From CAXNKH01 sp049296795 (GTDB lineage Bacteria; Pseudomonadota; Gammaproteobacteria; Burkholderiales; Burkholderiaceae_C): a DNA stretch of 64,000 nucleotides. Below the pieces are notes generated by a model that saw only the letters and a program-made list of their open reading frames with translations, searched no databases and had not been told where the DNA came from. The stretch spans positions 119,456 through 183,455 of the forward strand of contig JBAQTC010000013.1 of assembly GCA_049296795.1 (NCBI GenBank). The letters are read 5' to 3'. Each line of letters opens with the position of its first letter. The first letter of the stretch is position 1. Positions 50,689-59,663 of the stretch are shown in pieces. A program made the translations under genes and the position numbers.

Positions 50689-52102
50689 CGAGTGACTCAT
50701 CGGCGGCATCAATACCCAGTCGGCTAATGCGGTAGCGCATCTGGCGCAAACTGATTCCCAGCAGATTCGCAGCAGCCGTCCGGTTGAAGCCCGTGGACTG
50801 CAGCGCCCGAATGAGAAACTCGCGTTCTTGCTGGTCCAAATGGCCTTGCAAGTCACGGGGGATGGACTCGGCTGCTTGCTCGGATGCGTCTTGAGCAAGA
50901 GCCGTCAATGTCGGCTGCTCCTGCTGCAGCAGGGTCTCGAGTGTGAGTTCACCTTCTGCGCTCAGCGCCAGTGCACGGTGCAGAAGATTTTCGAGTTCGC
51001 GCACATTGCCGAGGAGCTTTTTATGGCTGAGTTGAGCCAAGAACGCATCAGACACTTGCGGTGTGGGCACACCCGATTCTTTCGCAATTTTTTGCAGTAG
51101 CGTGCGGCACAAGTCGGGCAAGTCCTCGCGCCGTTCACGCAAAGCGGGCATGACGATGTCAATCACATTGATGCGGTAATACAAATCCTGTCGAAAATTC
51201 CCGGCTTGGACTTCTGCATCAAGATCCTTGTGCGTGGCACTGATGATTCGCACATCGACCGCTTCTTCCTGGTTCGCTCCCACCGGGCGAATGCAGCGCT
51301 CTTGAATGGCTCGAAGCAATTTGGATTGCATGGCCAGCGGGAGGTCACCGATTTCGTCGAGGAACAAAGTGCCGCCACGGGCTGCTTGGAAGAAGCCATC
51401 TCGGTCATGACTGGCGCCGGTGTAAGCTCCTTTTTTGACGCCAAAAAACTCAGACTCGAGCAGGTTCTCCGGAATCGCACTGCAATTAACGGCCACCATC
51501 GGACCGGCATAACGCGGACTGTTGGCGTGCAGGGCGCGAGCTGCTAATTCTTTGCCGGTTCCTGACTCACCTCGCACCAGAACCGGGGCCATGCTGCAGG
51601 CGACCTTGGCAATGCGTTCCCTGGCTTCGCGCATCGCCGTGGACTGCCCGACCATTCGTTGCAAAGCAACAGCCCCCTGATGGGTGTTGGCTGCCGTTAC
51701 GTTTGAGCTGATCGGCTTCTCATCACTGCGGTGGTTGGCATCCTGAATAGCAGAGGCAATCACGATTCGAAATTGCTGTAGGTCAACCGGTTTGCTGAGG
51801 TAGTCAAAAGCGCCAGCCTTGAGCGATTCGACGGCATTGTGTGCTGAACCATGGGCTGTGATTACGATGCACCGTTCAGGGCGCTGCTGAGCTTTGAGTT
51901 TTTGAATCAGGGATAAACCCAGACCATCAGGCAACTGCATATCCACGATGGCCACATCGAAGCGCTTGAGTTCGAGCAATGCCCAAGCCTGCGCCAAATC
52001 ACCAGCCACTTCCACCAAGTAACCCGAGCGCAACAAAGTCAATTCGTACAAAGTGCGTAAATCTGGTTCGTCGTCGATGACGAGAATTTGACTGGGTTTC
52101 AT
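50675..52102 (-). CDS. pilR: Sigma-54-dependent response regulator PilR
   Basis: A 475-residue NtrC-type activator. The receiver domain has phospho-acceptor D54 (AIVDMQLPDG). The AAA+ domain holds GESGTGKE (Walker A), the sigma-54 contact loop GAYTGA and FLDEIGDLPL. The Fis-type HTH is at the C-terminus (FNRTAAANLLGISLRQMRYRISRLGI). PilR activates pilin (pilA) transcription with sigma-54. It is coupled to pilS by ATGA overlap, and no pilin gene is in the window. Confidence 0.9.
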   Translation of the reverse strand: MKPSQILVIDDEPDLRTLYELTLLRSGYLVEVAGDLAQAWALLELKRFDVAIVDMQLPDGLGLSLIQKLKAQQRPERCIVITAHGSAHNAVESLKAGAFDYLSKPVDLQQFRIVIASAIQDANHRSDEKPISSNVTAANTHQGAVALQRMVGQSTAMREARERIAKVACSMAPVLVRGESGTGKELAARALHANSPRYAGPMVAVNCSAIPENLLESEFFGVKKGAYTGASHDRDGFFQAARGGTLFLDEIGDLPLAMQSKLLRAIQERCIRPVGANQEEAVDVRIISATHKDLDAEVQAGNFRQDLYYRINVIDIVMPALRERREDLPDLCRTLLQKIAKESGVPTPQVSDAFLAQLSHKKLLGNVRELENLLHRALALSAEGELTLETLLQQEQPTLTALAQDASEQAAESIPRDLQGHLDQQEREFLIRALQSTGFNRTAAANLLGISLRQMRYRISRLGIDAADESLDDKD

Positions 52103-53865
52103 GCTTTTTTAGGCGGCCATGGGGCATCAAATATAGGTTCAGACTGGCGCGACATGACTCGGGAATCCACTGTAGCCGAACGCAGCGTGACATAAAACTC
52201 GTTGCCTTCGATGGTGCTGTCCTTGATCAGGCGCGAACTGCGCCGGTAGGCCAGTTGTGCCCCATGGCGAGTGCATAACTCACGGCAAATGTAGAGGCCC
52301 AGTCCAGTGGATCGGCTCTCCGATGAAAAGAAAGGTTCGAACAAGTGACGTTGTACCGATTGTTCCATCGGGGCCCCATCGCTCCAGACACCCAGCATAG
52401 GTCCTTGCGTCTGCGACATCAGGCTGAACACTTGGATCGATTTTTCCTTGCCACTGGCGTAGCGACGCGCATTGTCCAATAAGTTAACCAGAACCCGACG
52501 CAGGTGTTCTTCTTCAAAATAAACACGCAAAGCTTCGTCGCTCAAGTGCAAGCTCAAACCCAGGGTTGACTTGTTCTGCAGTGCCCAGTTCTGGCAGGTC
52601 TGACTCACCCAACTGTTGAGTTGCAGCGCTTGACCGGGTTCGGTGTTTTTGCGACGGTCGAGTCGAGAAATATCCAGGATCTCATCCACGATTTTGTCCA
52701 GTCGTTTAGCGTTCTGCTGAACGATCTGAGTTAACTGCTGGTGATTGGGCTGCTCCAAATCTTCCGCTAGCAGTGCGTTGGCCTGGGTGATGGCGGACAG
52801 GGGATTGCGTATTTCATGCGCCACGGCGGCCGACATGCGGCCCATGCTGGCGAGCTTTTCGGTGCGAAGCAGAGCGTCCATTTCGCGCTGGTCTTTGAGG
52901 AACAGGACGCACAGCGCATCGCCACCCTCAGCCGGGTTTGCGGTCAATCGTGTTTTGGCCTGTAAGCGACGCGGACCTTGATGCAGGCGATGGATGTTGA
53001 GGTCTGTTTGCTGGTCTGAGTTTTCGACAAAACTTTTTTCAACCAATTCTTTCAATGCCTGCCAGCCGACTTGGGCGCGAAGATCGAAAACTTGATTTTT
53101 CAACGGCTCATCATCCCCCAGCAATTCACGGGCTGCCGGATTGGTGTTGCGCACGACACCGCTGGCGTCAACCACCAAAATTCCATCGCTCAGAGATTCG
53201 ATCACCAGTGTGTTGATCTGACTCTGAACCTTGGCTGCGATTTGACTGCGCTGGCTAAGCCGCTCTTGGCTGACCAGAAGCAGGGCGATTTGGTGCGCCA
53301 GCAGGGCAATCACGAAGCAGCCAGCACCCGTCAAAGCAGCCTGGAAGTAATGGGCCGAGTGGTCGCCGCTGAATTGAGTCGAAAGCCAGCTGGCATTGGC
53401 CAACAAAATCAAGCTGGCACTGGCGGCAGTGCCCAGCGCGAGACGCAAAGTCCCCAGCACCGAGGCCTGTAATATCGGTAGCGCAAACAACGGGGTGTAA
53501 TTGAGGATGCTGCTCTGGGCTAATTGCATGGCTGAAAAAGCCAACAAATCAACGCCCATGATCCAGAACCACTGGCGGTCAAAGCTGCGTCCCATCGGGC
53601 GTGGTTGCGCCAACAAGCGAACAGTCAGCGCAGCACCAAAATAGGCGAGGCAAATCACCACCAACAGCAGCCGGTTCGAATAGCCGAGCAGATAAAGACT
53701 GGTTTGCAGCAATGCCAACACGCCTGCCAGCGAAGCCCGAGCCGTCATAAAGGACCGCCATAGCCGAGAAAAATTTGCTGTTTGGTCGGCCGCTATGGAA
53801 ATCGCCTCGCTTTCTACCGATCCGGGCGGTGCGCGCGACAGCTGAGTGACGGTGCTGGATTGCAT
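52099..53865 (-). CDS. pilS: Sensor histidine kinase PilS
   Basis: A 588-residue kinase with about six N-terminal transmembrane segments (about 40-225), a PAS-like domain (VIESLSDGILVVDASGVVRNTNPAARELLG), then HisKA with AVAHEIRNPLSAI and an HATPase domain (VLVNLLDNARRYA, GLGLYICRELC). In Pseudomonas PilS senses pilin level in the membrane and phosphorylates PilR. The topology and pairing match; pilin sensing here is inferred. Confidence 0.9.
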   Translation of the reverse strand: MQSSTVTQLSRAPPGSVESEAISIAADQTANFSRLWRSFMTARASLAGVLALLQTSLYLLGYSNRLLLVVICLAYFGAALTVRLLAQPRPMGRSFDRQWFWIMGVDLLAFSAMQLAQSSILNYTPLFALPILQASVLGTLRLALGTAASASLILLANASWLSTQFSGDHSAHYFQAALTGAGCFVIALLAHQIALLLVSQERLSQRSQIAAKVQSQINTLVIESLSDGILVVDASGVVRNTNPAARELLGDDEPLKNQVFDLRAQVGWQALKELVEKSFVENSDQQTDLNIHRLHQGPRRLQAKTRLTANPAEGGDALCVLFLKDQREMDALLRTEKLASMGRMSAAVAHEIRNPLSAITQANALLAEDLEQPNHQQLTQIVQQNAKRLDKIVDEILDISRLDRRKNTEPGQALQLNSWVSQTCQNWALQNKSTLGLSLHLSDEALRVYFEEEHLRRVLVNLLDNARRYASGKEKSIQVFSLMSQTQGPMLGVWSDGAPMEQSVQRHLFEPFFSSESRSTGLGLYICRELCTRHGAQLAYRRSSRLIKDSTIEGNEFYVTLRSATVDSRVMSRQSEPIFDAPWPPKKA

Positions 53866-53867
53866 GC

Positions 53868-54095
53868 CTAGGGCTCGCCAAGGTGCAGGTGTTCAGCGCA
53901 GCAATACAGACGTTGTTGGCCTGCGACTGCTTCAAGCTTGGGCAAGTGCAGCCCACAATGCGCACAGGAAACCATCTCGCTGGGGGGCTGCTGTGTGCTC
54001 GCTTTTTTTGATTTTGTATTCGGGGTGGGTTCTCGCTTTGAGCGCCATAGCCAGACGACCAACAGCACAGCCAAGACCACAAGCAGAAATTTCAT
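53868..54095 (-). CDS. PP0621-like small membrane protein with Cys pair
   Basis: 75 residues: an N-terminal transmembrane helix (MKFLLVVLAVLLVVWLW), a basic linker and a C-terminal zinc-binding-like segment with CAHCGLHLP and CCAEH. It is characteristically found beside pilS in betaproteobacteria. The ATG at 54095 overlaps the stop of the upstream CcsA-like gene; a longer frame to 54326 is antisense-like read-through. Function is unknown. Confidence 0.8.
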   Translation of the reverse strand: MKFLLVVLAVLLVVWLWRSKREPTPNTKSKKASTQQPPSEMVSCAHCGLHLPKLEAVAGQQRLYCCAEHLHLGEP

Positions 54096-54895
54096 GGAGC
54101 CCGGCCCAGCAGTATTTCCAATACAAAGCGTGAGCCGACATAAGCCAGCAGCAGAAATGAGGCACCCAGATACAAAACTCGGGTCGAATATCGGCCACGC
54201 CAACCAAAGCGCCAGCGTCCCAGCAAGAGAATTGCAAAACATAGCCAGGCAAGCAGAGAGAAAATGGTTTTGTGGTCCCACTTCCAGACCAGTCCGCTTC
54301 CTTTGAGCAGTTCGGCAAACACCCAAGCCACCAACAGCGTTGCCGAGAGCAAAATAAAACCAGCCGTTACAAAGCGGAAAGTTAAACGCTCAATGGTGAG
54401 CAAAGGCATGCCACTGTGCGGATCGGCCGCCAGTCGAATTTGCTGCTCAGTGCGGGTCATGAACCAAGCATGCAGCACGGCAGCGGCAAACAAACCGTAA
54501 GATGCGATGCCCAGCGCCCAGTGCAGAACAACCCAGTGTGATGCATGGGAATGAAGTTCGGCACCTGGAAAAATCAAGGCTAAAACAACCGTCAGCGTAC
54601 CCAAGCCACACAGAGCCCAGCGCGTTTGTATTTGAGGATAGACATGGCTTTCAATCGCATACACGGCAGTTACCAGCCAAGCTGTGACGGACAAGGCCGG
54701 CGCAAAACCAAAGCGTGGGCTAGGTCCAAACAGCCCCCAAGCTAGCAGTAGAGCGTGCAGCAACAAGGCGACCCACAAGGCGCGCCGACTGACCCGGGCG
54801 CTCAAATGCTTGGCCACGCCGGCCAAAATGGCGTAGGCCGATGCTGCGCAAACGGTCAAGGTCAGGCTGATCCAGGACGCACTGGTTAAAATCAT
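54092..54895 (-). CDS. CcsA/YpjD-like membrane protein (cytochrome c assembly family)
   Basis: About 267 residues with eight predicted helices. The C-terminal segment GLVWKWDHKTIFSLLAWLCFA resembles the haem-handling WWD region of CcsA. Proteins of this subfamily (YpjD) are encoded next to ffh in many proteobacteria and may not handle haem; a role in metal transport or haem export has been considered. The ATG at 54895 is preferred to GTG 54901. It is divergent from ffh. Confidence 0.82.
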   Translation of the reverse strand: MILTSASWISLTLTVCAASAYAILAGVAKHLSARVSRRALWVALLLHALLLAWGLFGPSPRFGFAPALSVTAWLVTAVYAIESHVYPQIQTRWALCGLGTLTVVLALIFPGAELHSHASHWVVLHWALGIASYGLFAAAVLHAWFMTRTEQQIRLAADPHSGMPLLTIERLTFRFVTAGFILLSATLLVAWVFAELLKGSGLVWKWDHKTIFSLLAWLCFAILLLGRWRFGWRGRYSTRVLYLGASFLLLAYVGSRFVLEILLGRAP

Positions 54896-54969
54896 GGCCA
54901 CAGTTTAGCGTTTTGCATCTTGCTCCCTAGCTTGGCGCTTCAGCCCGGCGCCACCTGCCCCTACTGCTT

Positions 54970-56325
54970 ATGGCTTCTGCCCTGACCGACAAACTCTCGC
55001 GCCTCGTTAAAGAAATACGAGGTCAAGCGCGCATCACCGAATCCAACGTCGCTGACATGCTGCGCGAAGTGCGCATGGCGCTGCTGGAGGCCGACGTTGC
55101 ACTGCCCGTGGTTCGGGATTTTATTGCCCGAGTCAAAGACAAGGCGCTGGGGCAAGAGGTGATGGCCTCGCTGTCGCCTGGGCAGGCTTTGGTTGCCATT
55201 GTGAACCGGGAACTGGCAGCCATCATGGGCGAAGGGGTGAGTGACATCAACTTGGCGGCCCAACCACCGGCTGTGATTTTGATGGCGGGTTTGCAAGGTG
55301 CTGGCAAAACTACCACCACGGCCAAGTTGGCCAAACACCTGATCGATAAGCGCAAGAAAAAAGTGTTGACCGTCTCGGGTGACGTGTACCGACCGGCAGC
55401 AATTGAGCAACTCAAGACCGTGACTGCCCAGGCTGGTGCCGAATGGTTTCCCAGTTCGGCGGATCAAAAACCGGTGAATATTGCTCTGGCTGCGCTGGAT
55501 TACGCCCGTAAGCATTTCTTTGACGTGCTGCTGGTCGATACTGCAGGACGGTTGGCGATTGACGAAGCTTTGATGCTTGAGATTCGCCAGTTACATGAGG
55601 CGGTCAAGCCGGTGGAGACATTGTTCGTGGTCGATGCCATGCAGGGTCAAGATGCGATCAACACGGCCAAGGCATTCAAGGAAACCTTGCCGTTGACCGG
55701 GATCATCCTGACCAAGACCGATGGTGATTCACGTGGCGGAGCTGCCCTGTCGGTGCGCCATGTGACCGGCGTTCCCATCAAGTTTGCGGGTACCAGCGAG
55801 AAGATCGACGGGCTCGAAGTCTTTGATGCTCAACGTCATGCCGGCAGGGTGCTGGGCATGGGCGACATCTTGGCCCTGGTTGAACAAGTCACGGCTGGGG
55901 TCGATTTGGCCGCGGCACAAAAGCTCGCGGCCAAAGTCAAGAGTGGTGCCGGTTTCGACCTCAATGATTTCCTGAGCCAGCTGCAACAAATGAAGCAAAT
56001 GGGTGGGTTGTCGGGCCTATTGGACAAACTGCCGGCACAAATGGCGGCCAAGGCCGGGCAAATGGACGTGGGCAAGGTTGAGCGTGATGTGCGACGCAAG
56101 GAGGGCATCATTCACAGCATGACCCCACAAGAGCGCAGCAAGCCTGAATTGATCAAGGCTACCCGTAAGCGACGCATCGCCGCGGGTTCTGGGGTTCAGG
56201 TACAGGACGTCAACCGCATGCTCAAGGAATTCGAGCAAATGCAGGACATGATGAAAAAAATGAAAGGCGGCGGCATGATGAAAATGATGAAGCGCTTAGG
56301 TGGTATGAAAGGAATGCCTTTCTGA
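54970..56325 (+). CDS. ffh: Signal recognition particle GTPase Ffh
   Basis: A 451-residue SRP54 protein. It comprises the N domain (1-85), the G domain with GLQGAGKTTTTAKLA, DTAGRLAIDE, TKTDGDSRGG and GTSEKIDGLE, and a Met-rich M domain (about 325-451) ending GGGMMKMMKRLGGMKGMPF. With 4.5S RNA it targets nascent inner-membrane proteins to FtsY. No 4.5S RNA gene was seen nearby. Confidence 0.97.
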   Translation: MASALTDKLSRLVKEIRGQARITESNVADMLREVRMALLEADVALPVVRDFIARVKDKALGQEVMASLSPGQALVAIVNRELAAIMGEGVSDINLAAQPPAVILMAGLQGAGKTTTTAKLAKHLIDKRKKKVLTVSGDVYRPAAIEQLKTVTAQAGAEWFPSSADQKPVNIALAALDYARKHFFDVLLVDTAGRLAIDEALMLEIRQLHEAVKPVETLFVVDAMQGQDAINTAKAFKETLPLTGIILTKTDGDSRGGAALSVRHVTGVPIKFAGTSEKIDGLEVFDAQRHAGRVLGMGDILALVEQVTAGVDLAAAQKLAAKVKSGAGFDLNDFLSQLQQMKQMGGLSGLLDKLPAQMAAKAGQMDVGKVERDVRRKEGIIHSMTPQERSKPELIKATRKRRIAAGSGVQVQDVNRMLKEFEQMQDMMKKMKGGGMMKMMKRLGGMKGMPF

Positions 56326-56328
56326 AAC

Positions 56329-56490
56329 CTTGCGGGACAGACCGCAGCGACGCGAAGCGCGCCAGCTCTGTCCCCAACATTTCAGGGGTGTTCTTGCGGG
56401 ACAGACCGCAGGGCATTCGGTACAGACCGCAGGGCTTGCGGTGTGTACCGCAGCGACGCGAAGCGCGCCAGCTCTGTCCCCAACATTTCA
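56329..56490. repeat. Duplicated hairpin repeat between ffh and miaB
   Basis: A 44-bp sequence occurs exactly twice, at 56341-56384 and 56447-56490 (starting ACCGCAGCGACGCGAAGCGC, ending CCAACATTTCA). Between them are further copies of GGGACAGACCGCAGGG-like pieces. GGGACAGA (56334-56341) pairs with TCTGTCCC (56367-56374). The motif GGGGACAGAGC on the minus strand resembles REP-type palindromes linked to RAYT transposases, but none is in the window. Copy 2 supplies the miaB stop codon. Confidence 0.75.
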
Positions 56491-57813
56491 ACCGACCAGC
56501 TCGCCCCGCAAGCTGTAGTGCAGCGCTTCGGTGATGGTCACGTCCACCATTTGACCGGTCAATGGCTGCGGTCCTTTGAAATTCACCACCCGGTTGCATT
56601 CTGTGCGACCCATCAATTCCTCAGGGTCGCGCTTGGAGCGTCCTTCCACCAGAATGCGCTGGGTGCTGCCTAGGCGATCTTGACTGATCTGTTTGATGTT
56701 GGACTCTATGACGCTTTGCAAGTGCTGCAAGCGTTTGAGTTTGACGTCATGGGCTGTGTCGTCATGCAGTGTCGCTGCCGGCGTTCCCGGGCGCGGGCTG
56801 AAGATGAAGCTGAAGGAGTTGTCAAAACCCACATCGTCAATTAGCTTCATCATTTTGTTGAAGTCGTCTTCGGTCTCACCCGGGAAACCCACGATGAAGT
56901 CGCTGCTCAAGGCCATGTCGGGCCGGATGGCACGCAGTTTGCGCACAGTGGATTTGTATTCCATGGCGGTATAGCCGCGTTTCATCGCCATCAAAATCCG
57001 ATCCGATCCATGTTGCACAGGCAGATGCAGGTGACTCACTAACTTGGGGATCCTGGCATAGGCCTCGATCAGGGCCGGGGTAAATTCGTTGGGATGACTG
57101 GTGGTGTAGCGGATGCGTTCAATGCCGGGGATTTCGGCCACGTACTCAATCAACGTGGCAAAGTCAGACAAGTCGGTGCTGCTGCCCATGCGGCCACGGT
57201 AGGCATTGACGTTTTGGCCCAGCAGGGTGATTTCCTTGACGCCCTGGTCGGCCAGCCCCGCCACTTCCACTAGCACGTCGTCAAACGGTCGTGAGACTTC
57301 CTCACCCCGGGTGTAGGGCACGACGCAATAGCTGCAGTACTTGGAGCAGCCTTCCATGATGCTGACAAAAGCGGTTGCGCCTTCGACCCGTGCCGGCGGC
57401 AAGTGGTCAAATTTTTCAATTTCGGGGAAACTGATGTCGACTTGCGGCCGATTTTTCTGTTGACGCTGCGCTAACAACTCGGGCAGGCGGTGCAGGGTTT
57501 GTGGGCCAAAGACCACGTCAACATAAGGTGCACGCGCGATGATGGCGGCCCCCTCTTGGCTGGCGACGCAGCCACCGACGCCGATCAGCGCGCCTTTTTT
57601 CTTGAATTTTTTGACCCGACCTAGATCGGAAAATACTTTTTCCTGCGCTTTTTCCCGAACCGAACAGGTGTTGAACAGAATCAGGTCGGCTTCTTCCATC
57701 TGCTGCGTTGTTTCATAGCCTTGCGCGGCGTGCAGGACATCGACCATTTTGTCCGAGTCGTACTCGTTCATCTGGCACCCAAAGGTTTTAATAAAGACTT
57801 TTTTGGCAGTCAT
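56488..57813 (-). CDS. miaB: tRNA-2-methylthio-N6-isopentenyladenosine synthase MiaB
   Basis: A 441-residue radical SAM methylthiotransferase acting on A37 of tRNAs. The N-terminal cluster-binding cysteines lie in FGCQMN, NTCSVR and GVGGCVA. The radical SAM triad is in GCSKYCSYCVVPYTRG. A TRAM domain occupies about the last 65 residues. The stop codon lies at the very edge of a duplicated repeat, so the C-terminus is bounded by that element. Confidence 0.95.
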   Translation of the reverse strand: MTAKKVFIKTFGCQMNEYDSDKMVDVLHAAQGYETTQQMEEADLILFNTCSVREKAQEKVFSDLGRVKKFKKKGALIGVGGCVASQEGAAIIARAPYVDVVFGPQTLHRLPELLAQRQQKNRPQVDISFPEIEKFDHLPPARVEGATAFVSIMEGCSKYCSYCVVPYTRGEEVSRPFDDVLVEVAGLADQGVKEITLLGQNVNAYRGRMGSSTDLSDFATLIEYVAEIPGIERIRYTTSHPNEFTPALIEAYARIPKLVSHLHLPVQHGSDRILMAMKRGYTAMEYKSTVRKLRAIRPDMALSSDFIVGFPGETEDDFNKMMKLIDDVGFDNSFSFIFSPRPGTPAATLHDDTAHDVKLKRLQHLQSVIESNIKQISQDRLGSTQRILVEGRSKRDPEELMGRTECNRVVNFKGPQPLTGQMVDVTITEALHYSLRGELVG

Positions 57814-57846
57814 GGGACTTCAATTTAAATTCGGTTGCGGGTTTGA

Positions 57847-57893
57847 CCAGTCAAAGACTGGGACTGAGCGGGGTTCCAGCCGGCTTAGGCTGG
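57847..57893 (-). other. Two adjacent small hairpins upstream of miaB
   Basis: CCAGTC-AAA-GACTGG (57847-57861) and CCAGCC-GGCTTA-GGCTGG (57876-57893) lie between miaB and the secreted-protein gene on the minus strand. No T-run follows either, so termination is only possible, not shown. Confidence 0.4.
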
Positions 57894-57903
57894 CAGGAGC
57901 TCG

Positions 57904-58353
57904 TTATCGATTCGGAAATACCGGCAATTGATGGAACGGGGTTTTTCCATCATCGGTTTTAGGGCGATCGGCATCCGACGCGAAACTGAAGTTGGTCACA
58001 GGCTCGAGCCCGGCCCGGGGTTCTTGTGCCTCGGCGCTGGTCAGGATCCAGACCTCGTGCAGCAATCCTTGAGGGTCACGCACGTAGTTCACCAGCAAGC
58101 GCTGGCCAGACAAGGTAGCGGGCAGCCGCAGCATATTGCTGCTGTCTTTCAAGCGTGCGCCAGGCGAGAGTCGGGCTGAGACACCGTTGAGCAAGACCTC
58201 GGGCGATTGGGTAACTTGGAGCACTCCGCGCAGTGCCGTTGGGGGGAACTGACGCAGCATGGGCTGGGCCTGGACGGACGTCGCAAAGGCGCTTAACCAA
58301 AACAGTGCCAGCAGTGCAACTGGCCATCGTTCGGGGCTGAAACAGCGGTTCAT
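57904..58353 (-). CDS. Secreted or periplasmic protein of unknown function
   Basis: 149 residues with a clear signal peptide (about 1-29: basic start, hydrophobic core LLALFWLSAFA, cleavage likely after VQA). The mature part is small and beta-rich (FPPTALRGVLQVTQSPEVLLNG) with a Pro/Asp-rich tail. No family is recognised. It lies between miaB and a dehydrogenase gene, all on the minus strand; the gaps are 90 and 95 nt, so an operon is not certain. Confidence 0.7.
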   Translation of the reverse strand: MNRCFSPERWPVALLALFWLSAFATSVQAQPMLRQFPPTALRGVLQVTQSPEVLLNGVSARLSPGARLKDSSNMLRLPATLSGQRLLVNYVRDPQGLLHEVWILTSAEAQEPRAGLEPVTNFSFASDADRPKTDDGKTPFHQLPVFPNR

Positions 58354-58448
58354 GGTATTTATCCAGAGGCTGGGTGAAAGGAATGGCCGCTTTTCAAAAC
58401 GCAGCCGGAGCCAACGGATTATCTCACTGGCGCAAGCCTGAACATTTT

Positions 58449-59603
58449 TTAACTCGGGTAAGTCCCCGGCAGCAAGATGCGTTTGTCAACGCCATGGATG
58501 TCGGTGTGACCACAAAACGCCATGCTCAGGGACAGTTCATTGTGAATCAGTTCCAGCGCTTTGCTGACGCCGGCTTGGCCCATGGCGCCCAAGCCATAGA
58601 GCATGGCGCGCCCGATGTACGTGCCTTTAGCACCCAGGGCGCAGGCCTTGAGCACGTCCTGACCGCTGCGAATGCCGCCATCCATATGGACTTCGATCCG
58701 GTTGCCGACAGCTTCGACTATCTGGGGCAGGGCTCGAATCGAGGATTCGGCGCCGTCAAGCTGACGACCGCCGTGGTTCGACACAATCAGCGCGTCTGCA
58801 CCGCTGTCCACGGCCAGCCGTGCGTCTTCTACGTCTTGAATGCCTTTGAGAATGAGTTTTCCACCCCAGCGTTTTTTGATCCATTCCACGTCGCCCCAGT
58901 TCAAACCGGGGTCAAACTGCTTCGCTGTCCACTCCGACAGCGAGCCCATGTTGTCCACGCCTTTGACGTGACCCACGATATTGCCAAATTGGCGCCTTGA
59001 TGTGCCCAGCATATTCAGCGCCCAGCGTGGTTTGCTGGCGATGTTGATGAGGTTGCTCAGGGTCAATTTGGGCGGTGCACTCAGGCCGTTTTTCAAATCC
59101 TTGTGACGCTGGCCCAAAATCTGCAAGTCCAGGGTCAACACCAAGGCTGAACAGTTGGCTGCTTTGGCTCGGTCGATCAGGCGCTCGATGAAATCCCGAT
59201 CTTTCATGACATAGAGCTGGAACCAGAACGGATGGCCACCGGTTTCCTGGGCAACGTCTTCAATCGAACAGATGCTCATGGTCGAGAGGGTGAAAGGAAT
59301 GCCAAAGGCTTTGGCGGCACGGGCCGCCAAGATTTCTCCGTCGGCATGTTGCATTCCGGTCAAGCCTGTCGGCGCGATGGCCACTGGCATAGCGACTTCT
59401 TGCCCGATCATGGTGCTGCGGGTACTGCGGTTTTCCATATTGACAGCCACCCGTTGCCGCAGTTTGATGCTCTTGAAATCACTTTCGTTGGCGCGGTAGG
59501 TACTCTCGGTCCATGAGCCCGAATCGGCATAGTCATAGAACATACGGGGAACGCGTTTCTGAGCAAGAACGCGCAGGTCTTCAATGTTGGTGATCACCGG
59601 CAT
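58449..59603 (-). CDS. lldD: FMN-dependent alpha-hydroxyacid dehydrogenase (L-lactate type)
   Basis: A 384-residue TIM-barrel flavoprotein. SNHGGRQLDG carries the catalytic His and substrate-binding Arg. PVAIAPTGLTGM, STMSICSIEDVA and DGGIRSGQDVLKACALGA are FMN-binding segments. The length fits membrane-associated L-lactate dehydrogenase, but glycolate or mandelate-type substrates are not excluded, so the symbol is tentative. GAGAG precedes the ATG. Confidence 0.85.
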   Translation of the reverse strand: MPVITNIEDLRVLAQKRVPRMFYDYADSGSWTESTYRANESDFKSIKLRQRVAVNMENRSTRSTMIGQEVAMPVAIAPTGLTGMQHADGEILAARAAKAFGIPFTLSTMSICSIEDVAQETGGHPFWFQLYVMKDRDFIERLIDRAKAANCSALVLTLDLQILGQRHKDLKNGLSAPPKLTLSNLINIASKPRWALNMLGTSRRQFGNIVGHVKGVDNMGSLSEWTAKQFDPGLNWGDVEWIKKRWGGKLILKGIQDVEDARLAVDSGADALIVSNHGGRQLDGAESSIRALPQIVEAVGNRIEVHMDGGIRSGQDVLKACALGAKGTYIGRAMLYGLGAMGQAGVSKALELIHNELSLSMAFCGHTDIHGVDKRILLPGTYPS

Positions 59604-59663
59604 CAGAGTCTCTCAAGGTAGGGGTGGGAATAATAAAGCTAATTTTTGTAGCTGGCGTTAGCC

